This document shows, piece by piece, positions 7,708-16,108 of a DNA stretch of 24,577 nucleotides (within the stretch, counting starts at the first letter, position 1; each line of letters begins with the position of its first letter). Source of the stretch: Clostridiales bacterium (lineage in GTDB: Bacteria > Bacillota_E > Sulfobacillia > Sulfobacillales > JAIMBI01); contig DAHVOH010000052.1 in the NCBI GenBank assembly GCA_027318915.1, forward strand, positions 1-24,577, written 5' to 3'. The notes below the pieces were generated by a model. The model ran no database searches. It was given only the letters and a program-made list of their open reading frames with translations, and was not told where the DNA came from. The position numbers and the translations under genes were made by a program.

Positions 7708-9984
7708 CTAGCGCACGCAATACAGGTGGTAGCGCATCCGGCTGCCTGCGCCGGACCGCACCACGCCCTGCACCTCGTTCTCAAAGCCGGGAAAGGCCTG
7801 CTCCCAGCGTTCAAACTCGCGCAGATAGGCGATCACGGCGCGGCCCGATGGGTTGGCGAACCGCTCGCCGGGGACGATGACGGGGATGCCGGGTGGATAC
7901 ACCACGGACAGCACGGCCGCCGTGCGCGGTTCCAGATGCTCCAGCGCCACCAGGTCCACCGCGCCGTCCATCAAGCGCTCAAAGGCCTCGGTGGGGGTCA
8001 GCGCCGGTTCGGGCAGGTCGGCATAAATCTGCTCCAACCGGGCGGCCATGTGGGCCGCGGTCAACTGGCGGTGCATGGCCTGCGCGAGGTCCTGCAGGCG
8101 CACGTCGCGGTAGCGGGCGGGAAACTCGGCGAACAGGTCCGGCAACACATCCTCCACCAGACGGTTGGCCTCGTAGTCCCGCCGGAAGTGATTGAGCGCC
8201 GCCAGCAGGGAGTCGGACTGACCGGGATTCACCGCCAGGGTGAACAGAAACAGGAGCGAGTAAAAGCCGGTCTTTTCCGCGACCACGCCGTGTTCGCGGA
8301 GATAGCGCGCGACGAGCGGGGCGGGGATGCCGAACGGCGCGGAACGCCCGGACGCGTCGACGCCGGGGGTCAGCACCGTCACCTTGGTGGGATCCAACAA
8401 GGCATAGTCCGCGTCGGGAATGTCGCGAAACCCGTGCCAGGGTGCGTCCGGGGCCATGGCCCACACGTCCGGATCCCGGGCCGTCCGCTCCTCGTCATCG
8501 TCCCCGGGCAGGGTGTCGGGCTGCCAGACGGTGAAGGACCAGGTGCCCGCGGCGCTCCGCTCCCCCGCGAGGCGGGTGACGGCCCGCCGAAACTCCACCG
8601 CTTCGCGGACGGCCTGATCCACCAGCTCCTCGCCGGCGGCGCCCGCCATCATGCGGACGGCCACGTCCAAGGAGGCCAGGAGGCTGTATTGGGGCGAGGT
8701 GGAGGTGTGGAGCAGGAACGCCTCATTGAAGCGATCATGCGGCACCGGCCGCCGGCCCTCGCGGATGTTGATGAGGGATCCCTGCGAGAGGGCCGTGAGC
8801 GTCTTGTGCAGCGAGGTGGTGCTGAAGACGGTCGGCCCGTTCTGCCCGGCGGTGGCGCGCATGGCCGACCCCACGGCCAGCAGGGGATGGAACGGCGCAT
8901 ACGAGATCCACGCCTCATCGGCCACGACCGCGTCGGTCGAGGCGCCGAGGCGGGCAATCGCCCGGCCGATGCGGTACAGCGTTCCGTCATAGGTGGAGTT
9001 GGTGAGCACGGCGGCCACGGGCCGGGCGTCATCGGCCAGGAGGGGGTGGGCTTGAATGCGGGCCCGGATGGTCTCCGGCTCCAACTCCCGAGCCTGAACC
9101 GGCCCGATGAGCCCTTGGCCGTTGCGGTTCGGTCGCATAAAGACCGGAATCCCGCCGGTCATGATGAGGGCGTTCAGAATCGACTTGTGACAGTTGCGGT
9201 CCACCAGCACCGCGTCCCCGCGCTTCACGAGGCTCCGTAGCACGATATGGTTGGATCCGGTGGTTCCGTTGGTGACGAAGTAGCTGCGGTCGGCGTGAAA
9301 GATCTGGGCCGCCTCGCGCTCGGCGTCCAGCAGGGCTCCCTCATGCTCCAGCACCGAACCCACCTCGGGCACGGAGCTGCAGATGTCGGCGCGAAACAGA
9401 TTGGGCCCGTAGAAGGCGTGCAGGGCCCGGCCGGCCGGGTGCTTGAGCAGGGCTTCGCCCGCCAAGTGTCCGGGGGTGTGCCAGGCAAAGCGCCCATGCT
9501 CCGTGTAGTCCCGCAGGGCCCGGAAGAACGGGGGGACACTCTGCGCGCGGTATTCCGCCACCGCCGTGAGGAGGCGGTCCCGGACGGCGCCCGGCACCTC
9601 GGCCCCGGCCGAGAGCACGCCATCGACGGCATCCAGCCAGGCCTCGGGCAGATCGGCCACCAGACGCCGCTCGGCCAGGAGATAGGTGGGCAGTTCCGGC
9701 CAGTGCCGGTCGCGGAGCGCCAACAGTTCCGTCAGGGTCTCGGCGGCGGCGTCCGGCTGGCCCAGGGCGATCAGCAGCGCCCCGAGCAGGGCCGGGGTCG
9801 GGTCCGACAGGCGATCCCGCGTGTCGTCGGCGCCCAGCACGTCTGCGGGCGCGCCGGCGTCCACCAGTTCGCGTCGGATCGCCTCCAGGGTGGCCCGCAC
9901 CTCGCGGGGAGGATCCCCCACGGGCAGCAGCACAATCTGATAGCCTTCTTCGGTGCTCGCTTCGGTGTTGCGTTCTCTCGACAT
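7708..9984 (-). CDS. Orn/Lys/Arg decarboxylase (PLP fold type I)
   Basis: A 758-aa pyridoxal-phosphate decarboxylase of the large, acid-stress/biosynthetic group (AdiA, CadA/LdcC, SpeC/SpeF). It removes CO2 from a basic amino acid, consuming a proton. The N-terminal wing domain (about 14-130) is followed by the PLP domain: GTTGS (240-244) for the phosphate, His266 in NCHKS stacking on the ring, Asp356 in VADEAW contacting N1, and Lys394 in SLHKTLTALSQ forming the Schiff base. The C-terminus keeps the family's final PGFE element. The length fits the family (about 710-755). ATG 9984 is chosen for AAAGGAGG upstream; the frame is open further but without a site. The substrate (lysine, ornithine or arginine) cannot be told from motifs. 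It lies 76 bp after the antiporter gene in the same direction, a layout like cadBA or speF-potE. Confidence 0.92.
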   Translation of the reverse strand: MSRERNTEASTEEGYQIVLLPVGDPPREVRATLEAIRRELVDAGAPADVLGADDTRDRLSDPTPALLGALLIALGQPDAAAETLTELLALRDRHWPELPTYLLAERRLVADLPEAWLDAVDGVLSAGAEVPGAVRDRLLTAVAEYRAQSVPPFFRALRDYTEHGRFAWHTPGHLAGEALLKHPAGRALHAFYGPNLFRADICSSVPEVGSVLEHEGALLDAEREAAQIFHADRSYFVTNGTTGSNHIVLRSLVKRGDAVLVDRNCHKSILNALIMTGGIPVFMRPNRNGQGLIGPVQARELEPETIRARIQAHPLLADDARPVAAVLTNSTYDGTLYRIGRAIARLGASTDAVVADEAWISYAPFHPLLAVGSAMRATAGQNGPTVFSTTSLHKTLTALSQGSLINIREGRRPVPHDRFNEAFLLHTSTSPQYSLLASLDVAVRMMAGAAGEELVDQAVREAVEFRRAVTRLAGERSAAGTWSFTVWQPDTLPGDDDEERTARDPDVWAMAPDAPWHGFRDIPDADYALLDPTKVTVLTPGVDASGRSAPFGIPAPLVARYLREHGVVAEKTGFYSLLFLFTLAVNPGQSDSLLAALNHFRRDYEANRLVEDVLPDLFAEFPARYRDVRLQDLAQAMHRQLTAAHMAARLEQIYADLPEPALTPTEAFERLMDGAVDLVALEHLEPRTAAVLSVVYPPGIPVIVPGERFANPSGRAVIAYLREFERWEQAFPGFENEVQGVVRSGAGSRMRYHLYCVR

Positions 9985-10060
9985 GATTGGTGCCTCCTTT
10001 GATAGTCCATGACGGAGCCTGCCGCAGCGACCGGACCTGGCTAAGGGAGCCGGGATCCGG

Positions 10061-11626
10061 CTAGGACGGGTCGACCCGCTCCAGCGCCTCCAGCGTCTCG
10101 CGGGTGGCGCGGCCCGCCTCCGCCCAACGCGGCGAGCGGAGGGCATAGATGAGGAACGGGGGCAGCGCCAGCAGCAACGTGCCGCCGATCATCAGCACTT
10201 CGTAGAGGACGGGGTTGCCGGTGGGAATCTGCGAGGGGGGAAAGAAGTCTAGCAGGAAACCGTACGACACCCCGAAGAGACCGAGGCCGGCGACCACCCA
10301 CAGGCCCACGGTGCCGCCCGGGATCTTGAACGGCCGGGGCACGTCCGGAGCCTTGTAGCGGAGCACGATGACGGCGACAAACATGAGCGCGTACATGATG
10401 ATCAGCAGCTGCGTCGTGAGGGCGGAGAGAATCCAGTAGGACGTGCTCACGCTGGGCTCGAACAGGAAGAGGAACGCCAGCGCCGTGCTGATGACGGCTT
10501 GGATGGCCAGGACCCCCACCGGCGCCATGATCCGGTTGTGGCGCTGCCAGCCGCGGGCCGGGAAATCGCCTTCCACGGCGGCGCGAAAAAGCCCCTTCGC
10601 CGGCCCGTACACCCACGTGCTCAACAGCGCCAGACCGCCGATGACGATGAGGGCCGAGACCGGAGCCGTGAGCCAGCCCACGCCGAACGCCGTGAAGTAG
10701 TCCTGGAACGCTTGCATGATGCCGGCATTCAGATTGAGCTGGCGGAGCGGCACCACAAACATCACGGCCGCCGACCCCAGCACCGACAGGAGGACGATGA
10801 TGAGGGTGGAGGAGAAGATGGCCTTGGGGAACGTGCGGCCGGGGTCCTTGGTCTCCCCCGCTTCAAAACCGCCCATCTCCAGGCCCGCGAAGGCCAGGAT
10901 GATGCCGGCGAAGAACACCATGGAGTTGATGTTCATCTGGGGCAGCAGGCTGTGCCAGTGAAACGGCACCTGGATGGCCCGTCCCGACGCCAGCCACAGG
11001 CCGCCCAGCACCAGCAGCAGCACGCCGGGCAGAATGTTGCCGATCCAGGTGCCGATGCCGCTGACGGCCACGCTGACGCGGACGCCAAGAAAGTTGACGG
11101 CCGTGACGGCCCAGAACACCGCCAGCATCACCGCCACCAGGAGCCCTTTGTTGCTGGCCAGCGCCGGGTCGAACGTGTAGAAGATGGCGGCGGCGATGAA
11201 CGACAGCACGGTGGGGAACCAGGCGACATTCTCGGCCCAGTCGGCCCAGATGGCCAAAAAGCCCCAACGCGGGCCGACCGCCTCCTCCACCCATTGGTAG
11301 ATGCCGCCCGACTTGGGCCACGCGGAGGCCAGCTCGCCCGCCACATACGCGCAGGGCAGCATGAAGACGAGGATGGACAGGGCATAGTAGAACACCATCT
11401 GCCACCCCATGGCCGACATGGTGGGGAGATTGCGCAGACTGATCACAGCGGCGATTTCCACGCCGGCGATGGGTACCCACCCGAGGTAGCGGCGGCCCCC
11501 GGGGGGCGGCCCGCCGGGCGGGGTCTGGGCGCGGTGATGCAGACGGTGCAAACCATGATACCGGCTCGGCGACGGGCCGGCGGGGGGCGACGGCGCGGTT
11601 GGCGCCGCAGCGCCTGAACTATTCAT
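10061..11626 (-). CDS. APC-family amino-acid antiporter, GadC-like
   Basis: A 521-aa inner-membrane transporter of the APC superfamily with about 12 predicted membrane helices. The first helices (EIAAVISLRNLP, then YVAGELASAWPKSGGIYQW and WGFLAIWADWAENVAWFP) match the glutamate:GABA antiporter (GadC) branch more than CadB/PotE/AdiC by memory of those sequences. An amphipathic helix pair and PxFKIP (PRPFKIPGG) near residue 425 are typical of APC proteins. A Pro/Ser/His-rich N-terminal tail of about 50 residues precedes the first helix. ATG 11626 is chosen for AAAGGTGG about 10 nt upstream; a frame open to 11887 has Pro/Arg-rich low-complexity content and no site. Being first in the operon with the decarboxylase, it probably exchanges the amino acid for its amine or carboxylated product, giving net proton removal. 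Confidence 0.88.
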   Translation of the reverse strand: MNSSGAAAPTAPSPPAGPSPSRYHGLHRLHHRAQTPPGGPPPGGRRYLGWVPIAGVEIAAVISLRNLPTMSAMGWQMVFYYALSILVFMLPCAYVAGELASAWPKSGGIYQWVEEAVGPRWGFLAIWADWAENVAWFPTVLSFIAAAIFYTFDPALASNKGLLVAVMLAVFWAVTAVNFLGVRVSVAVSGIGTWIGNILPGVLLLVLGGLWLASGRAIQVPFHWHSLLPQMNINSMVFFAGIILAFAGLEMGGFEAGETKDPGRTFPKAIFSSTLIIVLLSVLGSAAVMFVVPLRQLNLNAGIMQAFQDYFTAFGVGWLTAPVSALIVIGGLALLSTWVYGPAKGLFRAAVEGDFPARGWQRHNRIMAPVGVLAIQAVISTALAFLFLFEPSVSTSYWILSALTTQLLIIMYALMFVAVIVLRYKAPDVPRPFKIPGGTVGLWVVAGLGLFGVSYGFLLDFFPPSQIPTGNPVLYEVLMIGGTLLLALPPFLIYALRSPRWAEAGRATRETLEALERVDPS

Positions 11627-12000
11627 AAAAGGGTCCCACCTTTCGCGATCCGGGTCCTGTTGGAGCGGGGGACATTCGGGGGCGGCGGACCGGCCGGCTT
11701 CCCCGAGATGTTCCGCGTCCTTCTCAGCGTAGAGCGGCCGCGGTGGGGCCGCGACGGCCGGAGGGGGCCGTCTCGTTCGGCCAAAGGATCCCGGGGGGAT
11801 ATTCCGGGTGAGCGGAGGGGCGCGCCGAAAGTTCGCGGAGACGGACCGACTGGGGCAAGAGGGGGGCCCGAACGGACCGGAGGGCACGCGTCGGCCGGCG
11901 CATGGGCGCTGGCCGGCTCGCCTCCGCGCGCACCGGGGCGAGTCGGCGCTGCTCGCGCGCGGCCCGCCCCCCCGTGCGCCCCATGCCTCCCGGCGGCCGC
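11627..12000. other. 374-bp region between clpB and the antiporter operon
   Basis: Both flanking genes run on the minus strand, so this must hold the end of the chaperone operon and the promoter of the antiporter-decarboxylase operon. I see no gene. GC content is extreme and I cannot find a -35/-10 pair; GGAATATCC (minus strand, around 11808-11816) is the only A/T-rich spot. Confidence 0.5.
11892..11915 (-). terminator. Candidate terminator of the chaperone operon
   Basis: A hairpin of 5 + 4 bp with one internal mismatch and a four-base loop (CGGCC-G-GCGC / GCGC-T-GGCCG on the plus strand) lies 86-109 nt past the clpB stop. There is no U-tract, so it is a weak call. Confidence 0.3.
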
Positions 12001-14625
12001 TCAGCTCACGGGCGTGTTCGTCTCGGCCCGCACGGTCAGCGTGCCGTCCTCGACCCCGACCGTGATGGTGGAACCGTCGGGGATGTCCTCGGCCAAAAGG
12101 GCGCGGGCGATACGGGTCTCTACTTCGTGCTGGATGAACCGGCGGAGCGGCCGGGCCCCATACACGGGATCGAATCCCTCCTGCGCAATGAACGTCCGCG
12201 CCGCTTCCGTGAGGTCGAGGGCGATGCGGCGCTCGGCCAAGCGCCCGCGCAGGTCCGCCACCAGAAGGTCGACGACCCGCTCGATCTCCGGCAGGGTGAG
12301 GGGCTTGAAGAGGACGATGTCGTCCACGCGGTTCAGGAACTCCGGGCGGAAGTGGCGGCGGAGCTCGGCCAACACCCGCTCGCGCGCCTGGGGCGCGATC
12401 TGACCGTCCGACCGGGCCCCCTCCAGTAGGAACTCCGAGCCGATGTTGGAGGTCATGATGACCACCGTGTTGCGAAAGTCCACCGTGCGGCCCTGGCCGT
12501 CGGTGAGCCGACCGTCGTCCAGCAGCTGCAGCAGGGCGTTGAACACGTCGGGGTGCGCTTTTTCAATCTCGTCGAACAGCACCACCGAGTAAGGCTTGCG
12601 GCGGACGGCCTCCGTGAGCTGGCCCCCCTCTTCGTAGCCCACGTAGCCGGGCGGGGCGCCCACCAACCGGGACACGGTGTGGCGTTCCTGGTACTCGCTC
12701 ATATCCAGCCGCACCATGTTGTCTTCGGTGTCGAACAGCGCGGCGGCCAGCGCCTTGGCCAGCTCCGTCTTCCCCACCCCGGTCGGGCCGAGGAACACAA
12801 AGGAGCCGATGGGCCGGCGCGGGTCCTTGACGCCCGACCGCGCCCGGATGACGGCGTTGGCCACCAGCTCCACCGCCTCATCCTGGCCCACCACCCGTTC
12901 ATGCAGAATTTCGTCGAGCCGCAGCAGCTTGGTGCGCTCGCCCTCCATGAGGCGCGACACGGGGATGCCGGTCCAGCGGCCCACAATTTCGGCAATCTCG
13001 GTCTCGGTGACCACTTCCCGCAGGAGACGGCGCCCTCCCAGCCGCTCATTCAGCAACTCTTCCTCGGCCGTCAGCCGACGCTGGATGTCCGGCAGGCGTC
13101 CGTGGCGCAGTTCGGCCGCCCGGTTCAGGTCATACGCCCGTTCGGCGTCCTCGGCGGCGATGCGGGTCTGTTCCAGCTCCTGGCGCAGGTCTTGGATTTT
13201 ACGGATGGCTTGGCGTTCCGATTCCCACTGCGCCCGCAGCGCGTCGGCCTCCCGGCGCAGGTCGGCCAGTTCGCGGCGCAGCGTTTCCAGGCGGTCCCGC
13301 GAGGCGGCATCGGTCTCCTTGGCCAAAGCGGCCTCCTCGATCTCGAGCCGTGTCACCCGGCGCGTGGCTTCGTCCAAGCTGGCCGGCATGGAGTCAATCT
13401 CCGTGCGCAGCATGGAACAGGCTTCGTCCACCAGGTCTATGGCCTTGTCGGGGAGGAACCGGTCCGAGATGTAGCGGTGGCTGAGCGTCACGGCCGCGAC
13501 AATGGCGGCGTCCTGAATCTTCACGCCGTGAAACACTTCGAATCGCTCGCGCAGCCCCCGCAGGATGGAGATGGCGTCCTCAACCGAGGGTTCGTCGACC
13601 AGCACCGGCTGGAACCTTCGCTCCAGGGCGGCGTCCTTTTCAATGTGCTTGCGATATTCGTCGACGGTGGTGGCGCCGATGAGGTGGAGCTCTCCCCGCG
13701 CCAGCATGGGCTTCAGCATGTTGCCGGCGTCCATCGCCCCTTCGGCGGCGCCGGCCCCCACGACCGTGTGCAGTTCATCAATGAAGAGGAGAATCCGGCC
13801 GGCGGCGGCCTTCACTTCATTCAGCACCGCCTTGAGGCGCTCTTCAAACTCGCCGCGGTACTTGGCGCCCGCCACCAGCGCTCCCATGTCCAACGCGAAG
13901 ATGGTTTTGTCCTTCAGGCCTTCGGGGACGTCGCCGTGGAGGATGCGCTGGGCCAAGCCCTCGACAATGGCGGTCTTGCCGACGCCCGGGTCCCCAATCA
14001 ACACGGGGTTGTTTTTGGTCTTCCGCGAGAGAATCTGCATCACCCGCCGGATTTCCGCGTCGCGGCCGATGACGGGGTCCAGCTTGCCGGTGCGGGCGTC
14101 GCCCACCAGGTCGCGCCCGTACTTCTCCAACGCCTCGTAGGATTCTTCGGGTGTGGCCGACACGACGCGCTGCGCCCCGCGAATCTTCACCAAGACCCCC
14201 AACAGCGCGTCGCGGGTGACGCCGAAGCTCGTCAGGATCCGCCCGGCCGCGCTTGCCGATCCCTCCTCGATGAGGGCCAACAGGAGGTGTTCGACGGAAA
14301 CATATTCGTCCTTCAGGCGGCGGGCCTCCTCATCGGCGCTGTCCAAGAGCCGCCCGAGCCGCTGGGTCAAAAACACTTGACCCGGGGCCGCCGCCGGTCC
14401 GGTCACTTTGGGCCGGCGCTCCAACTCGGCCTCCACCGCCCGCCGCAGCCGATCCACATCCGTGCCCATCTGTCCCAGCAGGCGCGGGGCTAGACCGTCG
14501 GGCTGCTCCAGCAGCGCCAGCAGCAGATGTTCCCCGTCCACCTGCGTGTGGCCGAGACGAAGCGCCAACGTCTGGGCTTCCTGCAGGGCGGCCTGCGATT
14601 TTTGGGTCAAACGGTCGGCGTCCAT
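12001..14625 (-). CDS. clpB: ClpB disaggregase (Hsp100)
   Basis: An 874-aa hexameric AAA+ protein that extracts polypeptides from aggregates together with DnaK/DnaJ. Order: Clp N-domain repeats (about 3-145); NBD1 with Walker A GDPGVGKT (211-218), Walker B LLFIDE (279-284) and pore loop KYRGEF (Tyr256); the coiled-coil middle domain (about 410-530, rich in Glu/Arg/Leu) that distinguishes ClpB from ClpA/ClpC; NBD2 with Walker A GPTGVGKT (613-620), Walker B VVLFDE (681-686) and pore loop GYVGYEEGG (Tyr661); and a C-terminal D2-small domain. The length is normal for ClpB (about 855-880). GAAGGAGGA lies before ATG 14625, which overlaps the cbpM stop as TGATG, so translation is probably coupled. 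It is the last gene of the dnaK operon. Confidence 0.97.
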   Translation of the reverse strand: MDADRLTQKSQAALQEAQTLALRLGHTQVDGEHLLLALLEQPDGLAPRLLGQMGTDVDRLRRAVEAELERRPKVTGPAAAPGQVFLTQRLGRLLDSADEEARRLKDEYVSVEHLLLALIEEGSASAAGRILTSFGVTRDALLGVLVKIRGAQRVVSATPEESYEALEKYGRDLVGDARTGKLDPVIGRDAEIRRVMQILSRKTKNNPVLIGDPGVGKTAIVEGLAQRILHGDVPEGLKDKTIFALDMGALVAGAKYRGEFEERLKAVLNEVKAAAGRILLFIDELHTVVGAGAAEGAMDAGNMLKPMLARGELHLIGATTVDEYRKHIEKDAALERRFQPVLVDEPSVEDAISILRGLRERFEVFHGVKIQDAAIVAAVTLSHRYISDRFLPDKAIDLVDEACSMLRTEIDSMPASLDEATRRVTRLEIEEAALAKETDAASRDRLETLRRELADLRREADALRAQWESERQAIRKIQDLRQELEQTRIAAEDAERAYDLNRAAELRHGRLPDIQRRLTAEEELLNERLGGRRLLREVVTETEIAEIVGRWTGIPVSRLMEGERTKLLRLDEILHERVVGQDEAVELVANAVIRARSGVKDPRRPIGSFVFLGPTGVGKTELAKALAAALFDTEDNMVRLDMSEYQERHTVSRLVGAPPGYVGYEEGGQLTEAVRRKPYSVVLFDEIEKAHPDVFNALLQLLDDGRLTDGQGRTVDFRNTVVIMTSNIGSEFLLEGARSDGQIAPQARERVLAELRRHFRPEFLNRVDDIVLFKPLTLPEIERVVDLLVADLRGRLAERRIALDLTEAARTFIAQEGFDPVYGARPLRRFIQHEVETRIARALLAEDIPDGSTITVGVEDGTLTVRAETNTPVS

Positions 14626-14948
14626 CAGTCGTCTCCTCCTTCGGGCGCCACCGTCCGGCGGCGCTCCGCCTCCAATTGCTCAATACGGTCCAGCAGGTCG
14701 AGGACCAGTCCCAGCGCGGCATAGTTCAGCGCCAGATCACGCCGCAGACGCAACAGACGCTGGAGGCGCTCGATCTGGTCCACCCGAAACCACACTTCGT
14801 CATCCCGGCGCCCCGCCTGGGCCACCCCGCTCACAGGCTCCAGCAGCCCCAGCACAACGAGCCGGCGAACCAGCTCCGGGTGGACGCCGCAGCGGGCGGC
14901 GAGTCCGTCCAGCCTCAGATGTCGCTGTCGGACCAGCATCATACTCAT
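14625..14948 (-). CDS. cbpM: CbpM-like chaperone modulator (MerR-like fold)
   Basis: A 107-aa protein with a MerR-type helix-turn-helix region ([18 protein letters not shown], about 13-30) and a C-terminal helix [19 protein letters not shown] followed by a short coil. That second motif is close to CbpM (LRxELALxxxGIxxxLxLLDxI), which binds the J domain of CbpA and inhibits it, and less like HspR, a DNA-binding repressor found at the same place in actinobacterial dnaK operons. The ATG at 14948 has GAGGAGGT upstream and overlaps the CbpA-like stop by 4 nt (ATGA); its own stop overlaps clpB by 1 nt. In Thermus a small protein, DafA, occupies the equivalent slot between dnaJ and clpB. Modulation of the neighbouring J protein is the favoured role; a DNA-binding role is not excluded. 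Confidence 0.8.
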   Translation of the reverse strand: MSMMLVRQRHLRLDGLAARCGVHPELVRRLVVLGLLEPVSGVAQAGRRDDEVWFRVDQIERLQRLLRLRRDLALNYAALGLVLDLLDRIEQLEAERRRTVAPEGGDD

Positions 14949-15913
14949 ACGGACCTCCTCGGATCAAAGCGGCTGGTCTTGGCCAGCTGCTCAAACAACC
15001 GCCGCTCCTCAGCGCTCAACTTGGGCGGCACCACGATGCGCACATCGAGGTACAAATCTCCCGGCTTGCCTTTCGGGTTGGGAAGGCCTTTGCCCCGCAG
15101 ACGGAGCTTGGTGCCGCTGGAGGTGCCGGCCGGGATGGTCACGGAGAGCTTGCCCGACAGCGTGTCCACGTCGACGCGGGCGCCCAGCGCCGCTTCCCAG
15201 GGGGAGACGCGGACCGCCGTCGTCACATCGCGGCCCTGCACCTGATACCGGGCGTCGGGCCGGATGCGAATGACCAGGTAGAGGTCGCCGGACCGGGCCG
15301 CACCGGGCAAACCCTGGCCGGCCAAGCGAAGCCGCTGGCCGTCGGTGACCCCCGGCGGAATCGTCACGGTGAGCGACCGCGATCCCCCTGGGGCGCCCAG
15401 TGTGATGGTGCGGCTCCCACCGGCGTACGCCTCTTCGAGGGACAACTCCAAAGTCGCTTCTTGATCGGCGCCCGTATGCGCATGGGAACGGCCCGCCGCC
15501 GACCCCAATCCACCCAGGTGGGACAACAGCTCCTCCAAGCTGATGGCGTCTGCGGCGGCATACCCGCCTGGCGATCCGGCATCCGTCCACACCCAGGCAT
15601 CGCCGCCGGCCGTCCGGGATCTTGCCCCGGCTGTCCGGGCCCACGCGGCCGGGTCGACGCCCTCGGGCACCTGGCGGAAGTCCGGGCCAAACGCGTCGTA
15701 GCGGCGACGCTGCTCGGGATCCGACAGGACCTGATACGCTTCCGCGATCTGCTTGAAGCGCTCGGAGGCGTCCGGTGCCCGGTTCACGTCGGGATGCCAG
15801 CGACGGGCCAGCTTGCGATAGGCCCGCTGAATTTCTTCCGCCGTGGCGGTGCGTGCGACGCCGAGGATGCTGTAGAAGTCCTCTGCCGAATCGGACCCTG
15901 GGGAACCCGCCAT
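14945..15913 (-). CDS. cbpA: J-domain co-chaperone, CbpA/DnaJ class II type
   Basis: A 322-aa Hsp40 that stimulates the DnaK ATPase and delivers substrates. It has an N-terminal J domain (about 12-76, [11 protein letters not shown] at 40-42), a Gly/Ser/Ala-rich linker (80-145) with only a weak G/F character, and two C-terminal beta-domains (about 150-295; LTVTIPPGV and LSVTIPAGT mark the repeats). The zinc-finger CxxCxGxG repeats of DnaJ proper are absent, so it is of the CbpA type. The start is uncertain: ATG 15913 has GGGAGG only 2 nt away, while GTG 15952 would add 13 residues with a poorer site; I prefer 15913. The stop overlaps the cbpM start by 4 nt. It follows dnaK after 195 bp containing hairpins. 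Confidence 0.88.
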   Translation of the reverse strand: MAGSPGSDSAEDFYSILGVARTATAEEIQRAYRKLARRWHPDVNRAPDASERFKQIAEAYQVLSDPEQRRRYDAFGPDFRQVPEGVDPAAWARTAGARSRTAGGDAWVWTDAGSPGGYAAADAISLEELLSHLGGLGSAAGRSHAHTGADQEATLELSLEEAYAGGSRTITLGAPGGSRSLTVTIPPGVTDGQRLRLAGQGLPGAARSGDLYLVIRIRPDARYQVQGRDVTTAVRVSPWEAALGARVDVDTLSGKLSVTIPAGTSSGTKLRLRGKGLPNPKGKPGDLYLDVRIVVPPKLSAEERRLFEQLAKTSRFDPRRSV

Positions 15914-15972
15914 GCCATCGCCTCCCGGCCGTCGAGTCTTTGCGTGCTGCACCGTCCCCTGCCGCCGGACCG

Positions 15973-16073
15973 CACCCGGCTCTCACCGGGTGGCCGGTGG
16001 TGGGCGTCGCCCCGAGGCGGGGACGATTCCTCAGATTGCCCGGCCGGCCGACGCGGCTATGCTGCGCCGGCCG
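15973..16073 (-). other. Hairpins in the dnaK-cbpA intercistronic space
   Basis: Between the dnaK stop and the cbpA start lie a 7-bp stem with a 6-nt loop (CACCCGG 15973-15979 / 15986-15992) and an 8-bp stem with a 17-nt loop (CGGCCGGC 16041-16048 / 16066-16073), plus a short CCCCG/CGGGG stem between them. None has a U-tract. They could lower expression of the distal genes or protect the dnaK message end. Confidence 0.4.
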
Positions 16074-16108
16074 CGGCGAAACCGGTATCGCCCCCGACCT
16101 CCTCCGGT

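Noticed and set aside
5405..7711. Long open frame on the plus strand opposite the acetyltransferase and usp genes (also 12553-14493 opposite clpB and 16415-18115 opposite dnaK)
   Set aside because: These are antisense shadows of strongly conserved genes in GC-rich DNA: Arg/Gly/His-rich, no family motifs and no ribosome binding sites.
7103..7720. Upstream extension of the acetyltransferase reading frame
   Set aside because: The extension is the usp gene read in another frame; ATG 7102 has a strong site and the GNAT domain starts right after it.
11627..11887. N-terminal extension of the antiporter to 11887
   Set aside because: Pro/Arg-rich low-complexity sequence without a ribosome binding site; transporters of this family begin near the first helix.
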